Assembly: GCA_024305405.1 (NCBI GenBank)
Contig: JAKNDB010000092.1
Span: forward strand, 3,811,501-3,875,500
Origin: Dirofilaria immitis
Taxonomy: Eukaryota > Nematoda > Chromadorea > Rhabditida > Onchocercidae
DNA: 64,000 nt
Direction of reading: 5' to 3'
Position 1 is the stretch's first letter; the number at the start of each line of letters is the position of its first letter. The notes below the pieces were generated by a model. That model was given only the letters and a program-made list of their open reading frames with translations, had not been told where the DNA came from and did no database searches. The translations under genes were made by a program, and so were the position numbers. This document shows, piece by piece, positions 1-13,800 of this stretch.

Positions 1-963
1 CGAACGACAAATATATTTCTTTATAAAGAACATAAATCGTGCGAATAATGTAAAAATAATTAAAAGAACTAGGAAATTAAGTAATCGACGATTCACCTGA
101 AGAGTAATTTGACTGGGTTTATCGATCAAAATTGCATTATATTTAATGAACAAGATTGGTATACCGGGAATTTGTTTCAAAGCTTCTGTGAGCTCATTAT
201 CCTATAATTTCAAGGAATAACAATTAACTTAAAATTCAGACATATTATTGTTCATTACCTGCGTTGCAAAGAAATATGTTGTTCCATGCTTCATTCGACG
301 TGCCATGTGCTTGATGCATTCTACTGCCGTTCGAATAGGTTGATGAGGACAATTCACAACCTGAAAACATATATTTCCATTAGTCAACAAATTTCCAGAA
401 CCACAGTTAATCATTCTACTTTTAAAAACAAAGGGAGAGCCAAACAGAAAGTTGAAACAAAAATAGAAAATAGAGAGGAGGAAAAAGATCTGACTTACGT
501 CAAACTGTTTGCAAATATGTAATGCACCATACAATGTGGATCCTAGTTTTTCGAGTTCTTTTAGCACACAATTGGTTACTCGTATATCAACTTCCTAAAC
601 TTGAAAGATTACAGGAATGAATTTTGGATATCAAACAATTCTGATATCATCATTGATAAAGACAAAACAGTAAGAATGACAAAACTTGCTTAAATGAACT
701 ATTAACAGAGAAGTACAGCAATTAACAGAATACATTTATAATTAATAAGCATGTATAATAGTAATGGATTATTTTGAAAAGCAATAGAAATAGCTTACAG
801 CATTCAAATATTTCGGCAATTGTTCTCGTAAATTGATTTTATTTTGTAATGCAGCCATAGCGAAAGTACCATCAAGCAAAACTTCGTAAGGTGGTTCCAA
901 CCCGAAGTTATAACGATAAATAGAAATGATACGTTTCGCTCGTTTATATCGTTTTACCTTCAT
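1..963 (-). CDS. UTP23: UTP23, small-subunit rRNA processome PIN-domain protein (3' end outside window)
   Basis: Nucleolar protein of the small-subunit processome, needed for early pre-rRNA cleavage and release of the snR30/U17 snoRNA. Exons on the minus strand: 963-799, 594-499, 360-259, 201-97, all phase 0, with clean GT-AG borders; the rest lies beyond base 1. Residues 1-55 carry the family signature (YNFGLEPPYEVLLDGTF, then REQLPKYL). The second and third exons hold the PIN core (VLKELEKLGSTLYGA) and the zinc-binding pattern NCPH...VEC followed by YFFATQ. Exon 4 gives the conserved IPGIPILFI...DKPS segment. The start at 963 matches the usual N-terminus MK(V/I)xRxKxAK. It lies 127 bases after the stop of the next gene on the same strand, with a TTACAG about 20 bases before the ATG, so SL trans-splicing within a small operon is plausible (inference). 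Confidence 0.93.
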
Positions 964-1090
964 TTCATAGAAGTTGACCGTATCTGTAATATCCTCAACA
1001 AATCTGACTGAATATTTTAGACAGCCAAGATTAATTGATCAGTGAAAAAATAATGGGAGGGCCAGTTGGATTGCAATACGATAAAGAATT

Positions 1091-1676
1091 TCAAAAAATT
1101 TTTCCAAGTTTGTCCATTTCTTCAAGTTTATCATCTGTAATTTCGAAATAACCCAAACTACATTGTACTTCACGCTCTACGGAAGACTGTAGATAAATGA
1201 GATAGGAAATTATACTAATAATCGGAGCTAAGGAAAGAAAAAGAATATATAATCCATAAATTCATAAGGTGAAAAATTTTTTTCTGCGTATGGTATCGTA
1301 CCTGTTTCTCAACACAACTTAATAGTACTACGAATTCACGTTGACATGCCAAATGAGTTACTTTTCCGGCTTTTTCCCAACACACTTTCCGTAATCTGTT
1401 ACCTGAAATTTTTTATTATGAGAATAAACGTATGTTACCTCACGTGAACTTTCCCGAAAATTGAATCGAAATATGCCAAATATATATATCTCCCATAAGT
1501 TCCAATAAGGGAAACAGCGTTCCAAAAAACATGTAAGGATTAGAAAATCATTATGAATACTAACGTCAGCAATCTTTCAATAGCCTTAAAATTATGAAGG
1601 CAAAGTGCGTACCCACCTCACGTGAACACCTGCTCAAATATGCAGCATATTTGCATAATTTTCGCTCATTGGGCAT
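1091..1676 (-). CDS. Small unidentified protein (about 74-78 aa), three exons
   Basis: I do not recognise the family. Exons: first exon ending at 1630, second about 1402 or 1395 to 1292, third from about 1192 to the TGA at 1091. The coding signal is the phase-consistent join of exons 2 and 3, reading RKVCWEKAGKVTHLACQREF, then LLSCVEK, then EREVQCSLGYFEI, ending KLGKIF. Several spaced cysteines recall small mitochondrial CHCH-type proteins, but the spacing is not a clean CX9C pair, so I do not assign it. Two starts are possible. ATG 1676 needs an acceptor after GTAACAG. ATG 1656 uses the stronger TTTCAG acceptor and gives a different short N-terminus. It is followed 127 bases later by UTP23 on the same strand, as in a nematode operon. 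Confidence 0.6.
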
Positions 1677-2902
1677 ATCCACAACTGGAATCACCATAAA
1701 AACAGTCATCAAACAAAAGTAATAATTAAATATCTAAGCTTCAACGAGACCATTATCACGGTAAGTTTGCTACAGACTCATTTTCTTATGAGGATCCTTC
1801 TTTGTTTCAGCAATGAATTTAGCCATTAATTCTAATATAAATGTATCGTTTTATTCCTTCGAAACAGTGCGCTTAAAATGAGGGATCATTTAATTCAATC
1901 TTTAACTGTAATGAGATATGAAAGATTAAGATCGATGTCTTCATAAAAATCAGTACAAAAATATGTTGTACATTGAACATATTTATCAAGATACAAAATT
2001 CACTTGCATCGAAACAAAAAAAAATTGATTAATAATCAAATTGAACATATTTTCTGGCTAATCTTGCGCTATTGATCGACTTAACGTAGTTGTTGTGGGG
2101 AATATTACAACAGGCACGTAGATCATCTAAACATGTTGAAAATGAATATTCTAAATATTCGCACAATATCTCGAGCATATTCTGCCAATTTCTTGGTCAT
2201 TAATTTTCTGTTAATTCAAGTTTCTACAAAACTTAAAATGAATCAACTGAAGCATAAATCGAATTTCACTTAGACCACAGTTTGCGTTTTAGAAAGTTGA
2301 AGATAAGTTGCATTTTAGAAAGTTTATTTTTAGGAATTTTTTGCAACATTTATAAAATCAAAGAAATGGAAAGAAATTTAAGCTAAATCAAGTAGCATCT
2401 TTAACATAATAAATGAAGAACACTTTTAGATATGATATATAATTACCAGTAATCTAAAATCGTGAAAACCAAATAATGCAAGGAAACAACAGATTCATAG
2501 TTCATTTGATTCACTGATCCCTACTTCATGATTTAAGAATAGGACAAAGTGAATGAAATTATTACTATTTCAAGACTTTTTTACATCACAACTTTTTTAC
2601 ATTAACAAAAGCATCCTACTTTCCTGCTTCACTACACATGCAGCTATGAAATGCTTCATCTCAACCAGTTCTAAACAACTAGCGCTATTTCCAAATAAAA
2701 ATAAATATCAAATAACCATTATTTTCGTCGTCGACTACATAATCCTGGGCGACTCTACAGAATATTTTCAAAAAAATGAATTCAGGAGAGCTTATATAGA
2801 ATAACAAAAATAGTAGAGAGTTAGAGAGATGCATGCCTTTCATGTTGCAGCTGTAACTTTTCTTAACCATTTATTCTTAATTTAATCAAACATATGAAGT
2901 GA
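1677..2902. other. Intergenic, no gene seen
   Basis: AT-rich stretch between the small gene and PEX3. An 83-codon open frame on the plus strand near 2553 shows no family resemblance, lacks splice context and is probably chance. Confidence 0.6.
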
Positions 2903-5900
2903 TTATTTGCCGAAATCACTTTGAATTGTTCTCATTAAAGATACGGCTTCAGAAAAAATCTTGAAAATGTTAAATGATAGAAATAATAGCAAATACCTTC
3001 AGAGAAATAAAGAAAACTATCACAGTTCAACAGGAGGAAGTGAAAAACGTGCATAGAAAGTGAATGCAATTCGGTGGAACAAAGAATATTTTGTATTGGT
3101 GAATCGAAACCACGTTGAGATAAGCTATGGAAACTGTCCGTAACTAAAGGTAATATTCTTGCCATCGGCATCTCCGGACTAGCAGCATGCTGATTCACAT
3201 ACTGAAACTCATGCGTAACATAATAAAATGATTTGAATAATGAGAAACAGAATAGAGCTCTGCTGTGTTTTAATAAAATGAAGGAATTACTTTTGAAGGC
3301 ATGCAAACGGATAACAGATTCTATCATTCAAATGTCGACAAAAAAATTTATGAAATCTGATCAACTTTTGCTTAAATGATTAAAAGAGAATGCGATATTT
3401 TTATTTACGTTCATGATGCCATCAAAGAAGAAATCGACCAGCAATGATGTTACTTCCTTGCATTTTGTTGATTCTAACATTTCTACAAGTCGTTTCAGCA
3501 GTACATCCAGTTGATCAAGATTTGGCACCGTAAAACCATTCTGAACAATAAAACAAAATACATGGGACAATTCCAACGGAATTATAAAATTTCTACGAAA
3601 TCGAAAAAGTCTGGATACAATAAACACTATTCTAGTCGGCAACATAATAGAAACGGTTACCTTATTCGCATATTTTGGTACTACGAAATATGAAAAATGT
3701 CGACAATCTAATAAATTCATTCTTCTCTTAAGATTTAACAAAATCGCCTTCAGGCGTTCTCCATCAATTAGTGTTTTCAATTCCAACTCTTCCAATTGCA
3801 ATTTGCAGACAGTTTCGATGCATTTCAACAAGTCATCCAAGCCTGACAGAATTTTTGTAATAATGAATAAATAATATGTACATAAGCATTTGATAAATGA
3901 GCTCGAAACAATTGTTAAGGAAGATAAAAGAAATAAATCCCAATATACATTTTTGAAATATCCAACTTCCGCAAAAAATAAGTGGTATGCGTCCCGAGCA
4001 AATTAATGCATTGATATTCTGATTTATCAGCAAATGATAAATTTTGGAGTTTTTAGCACTTTCTTTTACTATATAAATAAGCAGAGTAGTCAATAATGGA
4101 TAAAAAATAAGTTTAATTCTGAGATACCATTAAACAAAATAGAAGAATTTATCAGAATATTAATATACTTTATGTATATAACATTCTATCAAATAAGCCC
4201 ATAATTTATTTTCAACTCTGAGTAGTAGCTCTATTTCCAAGTCCCTTACTTTTGTAATACAATATATGTTATTTGGGGCTTTGAAAGTGATAAGAGCTGG
4301 CTTAACCTTCTAGATTACAAATTCTATTGACAACATAAAAGAGTTGGAGCCTTTAGTGAGTATTTACTGGTGGTGCAATAAAGTAAAGATTTGATGAAGC
4401 CTTACCTGAAGATATGAAAAACTGACAACACCTCATGAAAATTTGCTGTGAAGAAGGATCGACAGTGCATTTTTGAGAAGCACTCTGATTCATTAGTAAA
4501 GTATTGAATTTAAGATTTTCGGGTAAATATTGATTCCACCTGAAAATGATCAGTGGAGATGATTATAACTCTGAATAATAAAAAATCAGAATAACAAGAA
4601 GTTAATAAAAGTCCGACCGAAATTTCACAAGTGCATTTACTGAAATTGAAGAACGATGAAACAAGAAAATGATATCTATTAATGCTTTAACATTCTTACA
4701 AAGCTTTTCTGCTCATTGCCATCATTCCATCTATTGCATCCTCATTTCTCTCATTTATATGAAGAACCCACAGATAATATGTCGAAATGCTGTTAAGGCA
4801 CCGAACACTTCAAATTGCTCAATGCTTCAGTTAGTGACTTTCTATGAAAATAGATATTTCATTAGTTTAATCAATGGCGCTCACCAATGATCTTCTTCCT
4901 TTTCCGTAAGCGATGAACAAAGTTGAGCAGCTAAAATTGAAATTTGGCATTTCAGTGTTACAGTAATTAAGGAGAATGCATAGGCAATTGCAACCACTCG
5001 TCCAATTGCTTTTACCTACAAAAAAGCAATTGCAGTGTTTCATCGTACTATTACAGTAACCTTCATTGTATTATTACAGTATTATAAGGTGAAACACAGT
5101 GTTAAAAATCGAAATAAATAAAGTACTTGAAATAAATACACACTCAATGTGAGCAAAGCTACAGAACACTATATAATCGAAATTATTACGAAGTGTCGCC
5201 AAACTGAAACATCGATGCATTATTTCTATTAACAGAAAGACTCATAAAACAAAGGTCGGAAGACTAAGTCATTAAATCACTAAGTTTATAAAGATAAAAA
5301 GAAAAAATTGCGAGAGAATCGTCCAATGCTTTTCATTCGATCGTTTCTTTATATCATAAAAACAAAACTTCGGATCGTCTCTGCACAAAATATGCAGAAG
5401 GATACAGTGATTTCCCTGCATAACTTGATCATCTTATTTCAATTTTGAAGATTTTTGCGTGATGCATTGGAACAGTAGCAAACTATATAAATATGTCTGT
5501 TGAAGTTATGAAACATAAGCCTCTATAACAATACCTTAATATCTTGCCAGTGGATAATTCGTTGTTCCTTGCTCAGTTCTTTATTATTTTTGAGATCTTT
5601 AATCAATGTTTCTACATCAAAATATGATGATATTCTTTCCACTATGCCAGGCAATAAGTCCAGAATTGAAGCATCACACGTTCGATGCTGGGTATCGTAA
5701 ATGTAATGTCTTCGAGCCTGTATAAGACTAGAATCAGACATTCAGTCGAAATAAAGCAAAAAGAAAATTCCATAATTGGAGAAAAAGAAAACAGAAGTTT
5801 AGAGAATATATATATAATAAAATAAAAATAGCATAGCTTTCACTAACTTTCAATTGAGTTCGGCTGAATTCTCCATCACGATTCCACCGAGAACTGAAAA

Positions 5901-6015
5901 GTTGTAACGAGGGATTTCGCAAAGTCTGCTGAACAACAAATGCTCCACCAGCCACAAGCGCTCCTGCAGCAATTTTACCGCGATGTCGTTTTAGGAAATC
6001 CCATATACCTGACAT
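2903..6015 (-). CDS. PEX3: PEX3, peroxisomal membrane biogenesis factor
   Basis: Peroxisomal membrane receptor that docks PEX19 carrying membrane-protein cargo. Eight exons fit without any frame break: 6015-5848, 5717-5535, 5015-4885, 4539-4406, 3842-3661, 3540-3409, 3201-3049, 2959-2903, giving 379 residues (human about 373). The N-terminus WDFLKRHRGK followed by the hydrophobic IAAGALVAGGAFVV is the classic peroxisome-targeting anchor. ARRHYIYDTQHRTC, IHWQDIK and ARILPLVTDSFHS align with conserved PEX3 blocks, and the helical segment near residues 118-155 corresponds to the human region of the same place. The last intron uses a weak donor (CAC|GTTTTT), chosen because it restores the conserved C-terminal block SMHIFSEAV; reading on through gives a less conserved tail. 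A start at 6015 is preferred because it begins the family N-terminus. Confidence 0.94.
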
Positions 6016-7466
6016 TTTACTGAAAATACATATCAACCGATCAGCCTAACCCAACGGTAACTGTCGAGATTACAACAAAGGAATAAATCTGACTATAATA
6101 TCTTCTCGAAAAAATTCAATCAAAATATCTGACTACCGTCAAAAATATTTTTAAAACCATTTGTTTAGGCTTTCGAAATACCCAGTCTTCACTTTTCAGT
6201 TCCTTCTTAATTTGTATCGCAAGAATCGACATACAATTTCTTCATTTTAATATATATATCTAAAACTTACCTAAACCTATGTTTAGCGTACCGATCGTTG
6301 AAATCTCAACAAATAATACAAATCGGTACCTTTAAATCATAAATGATAAGAGCAGTGGATTGTATTCTAGTATAACAGAGACTTCCGAGATAATAAATTA
6401 ATATGATGTACCGAATGAAGGAAATTTTGAACAAAGGACAAAACAGTTAAGTGTCAAACCGGCAACGGAAAGCATGATGAAGATAACATTCGACAGGATG
6501 TTACAACTGAAAACAGGGAAGAAGACATGAAACCAGTAAATTCATAAGTCACGTGAAAGAAAGATGACACTTTAATATGAGTGGAGTGTTGCTGTTATTT
6601 GCTTCCTGTATTTACGAAATTTGGAAGAATGGAAAAGCTTTGTATCATTTGTACCATATTCCATTTCTCTCTTTTCTTTCATTCGAAAATGAAAAAAAAA
6701 TGAAAGCTGACAATAATAATAAATTAATAATGGCGCATTACTGTTACTACTATTAGTAGTAATAATATCAATAATCAGAATTAAAAATATCATCAGTACG
6801 AATCAATGCATTTCATAGGCAGCAAAGTATGATGTAACATCGTTTTATCGAATGCATAATACATAATAATCCTTTCATAATATTCAATTGATCATTCTAA
6901 CATTTACTGTCAATGCCTTGTGTTACATAACAAGTAATATCAAAAGTATTCCAAAAACACATTATCATAATAGCACACCGTAGTTAACAAACATTCCAAA
7001 ATGTCCAAACCGTTCAAACTATTCGAACATGCAGCCACATTCTCATAAGTATATAAACACTCATACACATACACACACGCATATATTTATATATATACAC
7101 GCACAGACAAATGCACACACATACAAATATATAAATCCACATCCGTACTACTGTTCATTCAATGACTACTATAACCTTATATTTGAAAATTTAGATCATT
7201 CTTGTTAACACGATCTGAGTTATCTAACTACTCTTTTCTTCTGAACAATACAATACTTTTTTAAAGTTAAATTGCAGTGAAACAAGACAAAAATTTAAAT
7301 GAGTTTCTTCGATAGTGGAAAAATTTTTAGCTTCTTTGAAAAACATAACATTTTTTCTGCATAAATTAACAAACATACACTTCAATCATTAATAATAGCG
7401 CGGAAAACAAAAATATAAAACCCGCACATAAAATATGTAATTGTCTTTCAATAAGGCTTAATGATA
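6016..7466. other. Intergenic: PEX3 upstream and eIF4E downstream DNA
   Basis: No gene supported. Contains the CA/TA-rich simple repeat listed separately. The 73-codon minus frame near 6572-6793 is low-complexity and has no visible homology. Confidence 0.6.
7051..7133. repeat. CA/TA-rich microsatellite
   Basis: Imperfect alternating purine-pyrimidine tract of ACAC, ATAT and ACGC dinucleotides, interrupted several times. Confidence 0.8.
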
Positions 7467-9312
7467 TTAGTCGGAAGCTGTAATAATATGTTTGGCTTTC
7501 ACAGAACTAGAACTCTTATTTTGGACTTCCTGGTGATCTTCATAGCGAAGCATATCAAATAATGGCCGCTGAATTTTCGAATCGATATCCGGGTTCATTA
7601 ATTTTTGTTTCAGTATTTCTCTGCAAAAAAGAAACGAGAAACATTTTATTAACGTTATCACATTTGCTTTTCAAAATCACGAAAATAAACAATGAGTCAA
7701 TGAAGACATCGCAATTATAGAATTGCTGATCTAGTATAACTTTTGTAACTAGTAATAATATTGCAATTACATAAATAATAGTAATAAATCTGAGACCGGA
7801 TCAAATCCTTGATCTTTTTGACTTATTGTTGCCATATTATATAAGAATATAGCATACCGTCATGAATGCTTTATACACTTATATTAAAATTTATCTTTTC
7901 AAAGAATAAGTATAAAAGAGGAAAATTACCCAATTTTGCAATTCGACTCATCGTTGTTACAATCTGTTGTCCAAATACTGATCTAAAGATAATGTATTGC
8001 TTACAGATTAAATATTGACGCGATTCAAATAAGTGCCAAAGGCTTACCTTGGACCCTTTATTTCTTATATTGACAACTACACCACATATATCTGCCGTAT
8101 ATTTACCAAATTGTTGGCCTATCACAGCCATCAAAACTTCCAGCCAAATCACATCTAACAAATCGTGATGTCTAGATTTATCAATCTGCAAATATATGAT
8201 ATATTTATTGCAATAATAAATTTGTTGAACAATTAAACATGTTATAATAACAAAAATAAGTTCGAAGTTCGAAAGCTTAGAAATATCTGAATAGAATTTG
8301 AATCAATATAGCTTTGCTTAATAATATTTATCCAGTTCTAATAAAATCATGTTATACCGTTATCAGCCAACGACCACCTTTGGTATTTTCCGGAACTTCC
8401 CACATCGGTTGAATATCTTTTTGAAAACACTATAATCGCAAGCCGTGGGTAATAATGATGGTGGGCGAATGTTAACATAAAGACTGAAATTAACTCATAA
8501 GTTTATTTGTATTTCTATTCAGATTGTAAAATTTGTATAAGAGTTGATTCGTTAAAAAGAATTGTTTGCTCCTCTCTTCAATTGCAGAAACATCTGAGTT
8601 AAAACATCGAAACTAATTTAAATTTTCCTTTTGGACACTTAACACTGAATTCCAGAAATTCAAGTCCTCTTCTATAACGATACAAATATAAATCGCTATC
8701 AACTGATGGCATAATTGAGGTGTTAATCGAACTGCTTCTTCATATTTTTGTGTTCTATCTGTATACATTTCGTCACGCTAATACGCTATGAGAAAAGAGA
8801 AAGTGAAATGATAGAAGAACTTTGTAAAAAAAAAATACAAAAATACATAAAACTCATTTGTACATAAGAATATAATTCCGAAAAACTTTATCCGTTAGCT
8901 TAACAGTTGTTTTGTAAATTAGATACCATTCACAGAGAAATAGATAAAAGTAAAAAGTTACTAAAAAAATACATACGCCCAGAATTCTTCCACTGTACCA
9001 AAATTAGATACAATTTTAAGTCGTTTTCCCAACTTTTGTCGCGTTGATCATTCAAATACCAATACGTCCAAACGTATTTCAGCGGATGATTCGAAACTAA
9101 CGCGTTAATTTTCTAAAAACAAATACAAATTATTCTGTCAATTTATAATATAATAGTAATAAATAAGATGAAAAATACAAACATACTGTTTCTGGTGAGC
9201 TACAAGAAAGATCCGTTTCTTCATCAGGATGATGAATCACATCACCATTACACTTCACCATAACCATCATCTCACACTCTGATCGCTCTGGTGCTGAATC
9301 ATTAATAACCAT
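7467..9312 (-). CDS. eIF4E: eIF4E, cap-binding translation initiation factor (class I), two apparent frameshifts
   Basis: Binds the m7G cap of mRNA for eIF4F assembly in the cytoplasm. Exons: 9312-9187, 9112-8977, 8483-8358, 8185-8048, 7982-7930, 7620-7467; 244 residues after allowing two one-base losses. Cap-binding residues are all present: the first tryptophan in VWTYWYL, the WE pair in QPMWEV, the basic trio in VVNIRNKGSK and the tryptophan of SIWTTDCN. GGRWLITV and DICG are further family blocks. The frame breaks near 9014-9027 (A run on the coding strand, after DQRDKSWEN) and at 8418-8422 (after CDYSVFK). Adding one A at each restores the family sequence, and the exon phases also demand exactly one extra base in each exon. 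Of the C. elegans set it resembles the IFE-1/3/5 type more than IFE-4. The acidic 42-residue N-terminus is variable in this family. Confidence 0.92.
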
Positions 9313-10865
9313 AATAGCACTTATTCTATAAACTGATCAATAAATCATAAGCAGCACCTAAAAAAACTCCGATGTATTCCAATGCATGTTTACTCCTTTC
9401 CATATTGGTATGTAATAACTCAAAGAAGAGACACATAAAGAAATTAATTTCCAGACTTCTCCAGCTCAAAACCAATAAACCAAGACGACTATATTGGCGG
9501 TTTAAATATAACATCCTGGTGAATGAGGAAGGATGCACTCTCAGAAAAGTTTCGAAGATTCTTCACAAATTTAAGCTAACCGAACAATCGAAAAAAATAT
9601 CCCAAAGGCTAAATTTCCAAACCATACCTCCAGTTCCACTCCCATAACTGAGACTAGCTAAATGCGAGACACCGGGTATCCGTGGAATGCTAGCCGGCCG
9701 TTTTATGTGAAATTTAATGGGAGGTCAGGCAAGGGAAGATGGGTTATTTGGTAAACGTCGCTGCGATTAACAAGTTCTAGAGGGGATAAAGCGGGTGCAC
9801 TTCTCATATAAAATTGACTTTTAGAATGATGCCAGCAATTTAATCCCGGAATGCCTTTTCGAGATGAAGTCATACAGCTATTTGAAACATTTTGCTGGTC
9901 TAAACTCTAGAATAATGCATTAAATGAAACGGATTAAATTTATAGTGTGAAAGATGCTCAAGAAATCAGCGAAATGTTCAGAATATTCTTATCTTCAAAG
10001 AGATACACTTATTTACAAAAATACGTAGCCTGCGTCAATATAACGGTAAGATAAAAGAAAGCTAGGCATCAAGTAGAATTCACGATAGTAATAAAGGTAA
10101 GTGTGGAATAAAAATAAAGGGATTTGAAAGAGCCTTAAGATCAATTGTAAATTTTGGTCATTTCCATCACTGCTAAATGATCATCGCTGATCACTCTCGC
10201 ATCTCCCGATGTCATCGGCTCCAGAATCCATCTCATTTCGTCAGTTTCTTGGGTCAGCGAAAGGCCAAATTAATTCGAAATCGAATTTGAATTTCATTTA
10301 TTAATTACTGTGAAAGTCCATATACGTTCCGACTATGATATATTCAAACAAGATATTCATCATTCCTATAATTAATGAATGATTATTGTAGCATCGCATT
10401 TCCATATTATTAATTATAAACGAATAAGTAAAATATCTGCCCATTCTGTATACCAACAACATCTCTGGATACGAAAATACCAGCAAATTTCAGTGTATTA
10501 TGAAAAATATACGTTTTTTTGAGACGAGTCAGTTTCACGTTGCGTCACGTTTGATGGATGCGTGTGAACATGTGAATGTATGTGGTATCCTGACAGCGAA
10601 TTGTGGTTAAGTTCTGTTCTTTCTTCGTCGGGTGTAGTTGCGACGATAGGTTACTTCGTTGGGATAGTTGCAAACGGTACTACAAGAGAGATATGATTTG
10701 GTGTGAACTGAACTATTTTCGCTTTACTTTTTCAAATTTAATTTTTATTTTGATGTTTATTTACTTTTAATATTATTGAATGATCACTTATTATTCAGGT
10801 TTCTTGAACTGTTTCATTGTAGGTACCTCATTCTTGGATTTAACTCTTCATTTCATTTCAACATA
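9313..10865. other. Intergenic between divergent eIF4E and the CxxC protein gene
   Basis: No exon supported. The part at 9660-9860 is clearly richer in G+C than its surroundings, and 10500-10700 also lacks long A/T runs; these may be promoter or 5' leader DNA for the flanking genes. The 91-codon plus frame near 9372 and its minus-strand partner have no recognisable homology. Confidence 0.5.
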
Positions 10866-13800
10866 ATGCAAATGGGTAACAGTTTCTTTTTAATTACATT
10901 TTGAATCCTTTTTAAGAAATGTTTGTAACTTTATAATGTTCCTAAACGTCTAGCATATATTCCTGAATATGTAATGCATTTTTGGGTGAATTTATTTTTA
11001 TATAAAAATCATTGATCGAATTAAACAAGCCTGCTATTGTTAATATTACATGTGCAATTAATGTTATCAATCATGGGTGAGCTTGATTTAAAAACAAGCA
11101 TTGATTCAAATGTGCGTACTAAATTTTTTCTTCCAATTAATTTTATAATTAAAACTATTAGTTTATCAACCGGTTTACTTTTTCTTTTTCTTATGCAGTA
11201 AAACTAGAGAGATGTAGCAGATTTATTTCCTATAAAAAAAAATTGTTGTTAACTTCTTGATTATAAATTTGGTTTGTCTAATCACCTCAATCATTGCATT
11301 AATTATTTCAAATTAGCAAATACTTTTGGCTCATTTAGCATATATTATCATAAGGTTTGGAGCTTTAAGCTATGCTAGTTAAATTTTCTTCAAATTTCAG
11401 ATGGTTTAAAAAAACCGAAACAAAAGGAGCCCACGGAATTTGCAGTAGATAGCAAGATGAGTGCTACAGGAATCGCAACAGTACAGTTAAACTCATCGGT
11501 TAAGGACAAGTAAATCTTTTCCAACTTTTTATTGTTGTCGATAATAGTAAAATGGAAAGTTCATTGATTTTTTCTGGTGAACGGCTTGATGTATTTGGTT
11601 TTCACGAACAATATATTTTTCTTCACATAAATATTAACAAGATTGAAACGGAATTGTAGAGATTGAAATCCCAAGACTCACATAGACTGTTATAGAGAAA
11701 ATGAATGGTTAAGTCTACCGCAACTGAAAACTAAGTACAATGTTGTTGTTTCCTAAGGATAATGAAGAAAAAGATTCATAAATTTAAGTGCTGTAGAAAA
11801 GAGCAACGTCGATCACTTTAGGATCGACTGTTCTTTGAAATCGTCAATATACGTAAAGAAAATATTCTGTTGCCAGTGACAAACATGGGAAAACAGAAAT
11901 CGTCTATGATGAACTGAATGATGGACAATAAAATGTCGCTTTGCTATTATGTAGAAGATCGAATTATTCGTCAAATAGATTTTTTAGTAGATATATCAGT
12001 TAAGAAAACAAAATTATCTGAGTGGGATATATCCGTGTCTCGCGGATGAATGGTTGACATCAGCCTGTGGCAAAATGATATTTCCGAGAAAGCAGATATC
12101 CATTCGACAGGTTATTGGAAGAATACATATTTAATAGAGCGACAGTTAAGATCAAAGGCTGATAGACCACAAACCTGGTACTAATTGGATCCCTAAAAAC
12201 TTAAGCCGCCATGATGAGTTTCAGTTCGGTTCTTCTCGTTGCTCAAATTAATAGGATTTATTATTACTTTAGATTTATTTGATGTAATCTAAAAATACTT
12301 AAATTTAGCAAAGCTGAGCCAGACTGGTCATTAGAAGATGTCGATTGTGTATTACATTGGATCGCTGATGGTACTATATCTGAAAGGAAGGGAACAGAAC
12401 TATTGAATGTTATCTTTGGAAAATCTCTATCTCGTTATACTGTTCGTTCGAAAGTGAAAGCTTTGCAAGAAAAGGTTTTGAAAGTATCAAAAAAAAATAA
12501 ATAAATAAAAGTAAAGGAATAAGCAATCTCAACTATGAATTGCTCAATCTTCGACAAAATATTGCTGTTGAAAAAAGGAGGAATAATAGTTTTACAAAAA
12601 TTTTCGAGAAATATTTACAAATGGTAGCTATATTGTCTTTGAATCAGCTCTAATGTATATATTTCAGGAGCGTATATCTATCACAACTAATGTAGAATCA
12701 AAAGAAAGTGACGATAACGATAACGAGTTGCAGTATCGTATTGTGGAAGTGGAAAGCGTAATAATTTTTGTTTTATTTTATTTTTGATTTCTTTCTCTAA
12801 AATTTTTAAAGCTCATCCTAGAAATATTTGATTTCAAATACTGAACGCCTTAAAAGAATCAAAAAGTTTCCTTTCCTTTTTTTTGAAGTAAAACTGACAA
12901 GAAAGTTTAAGGAAAAATTTTTCCGAAATTTCTATAGATTTAAACACAATTAATAAAACCGAAAAAGGAAATGAAATGTAAAAGAATTGATGATTTAATA
13001 TCCAAAATCTTTTATGTGTTCAAAAAGCTTTCAGTAGAACTTTATTAGTAATTTATTTAAGTAATTCACAGGAAAATGGTGATGTGAAGACATATACGGA
13101 ATTGATGAATTATTCAGCTAGCTATAATGATGTAACGTATGAGTATGGTGACGCACTTTGGAGCACAGATGTTTACGATGTGAGCATTAAAAAGGAAATT
13201 AATGTATGTTTTAAACTGCTGGGAATAATTATGCGATTTCGGGCATGACGTTTAATCCTTTAATTATCAAGTCAATGAGTATTCGTTTTATTATATTCTC
13301 TTCCATTTATATTTAAGTGTTGAATGCGTAATATATGTCATTTTCTTATTTAGCATATATATTTCATCAAATCCATGTAAATGAAATCATTAGCACGATT
13401 TAAAGCTGACGAATTATTTTTCTTCACTTTGGATTTTCTTTTTACAATCTATTAGATTAAATCCTCATAAGCAAAAAATAGTAAATGTCTGCCATTATTG
13501 AAAATCTGATTATTTGAAGTCATAGTTTCGACTAATGAGAGTTATTGAAAAAAAGGTGATGAATGTATCTTTTGTTAATGATTTATTATGGCGAATAAGA
13601 TTTTCATTGTGATGCTATGGATGTGTGGTAATTTCATAATGTTAGTTTTAGATTAGTAAAGTTGAAATCATACGGTTGTTGAATCGGCGAGGCAATTTGG
13701 GACTTATCGCAATAGCGGAAAACGGCGGCTATCGTGTATACAGACAAAGCACAAAACAAGCAACTCGAGCTTATTATCGTTGTTCACGCTGTGATTGGCT

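Noticed and set aside
7467..9312. Calling eIF4E a pseudogene because of two frameshifts
   Set aside because: All cap-binding residues and splice sites are intact and both breaks are in A runs, as in other essential genes here.
9372..9647. 91-codon plus frame near the eIF4E 5' end
   Set aside because: No homology, no splice sites, and it lies in the upstream or leader region of eIF4E.
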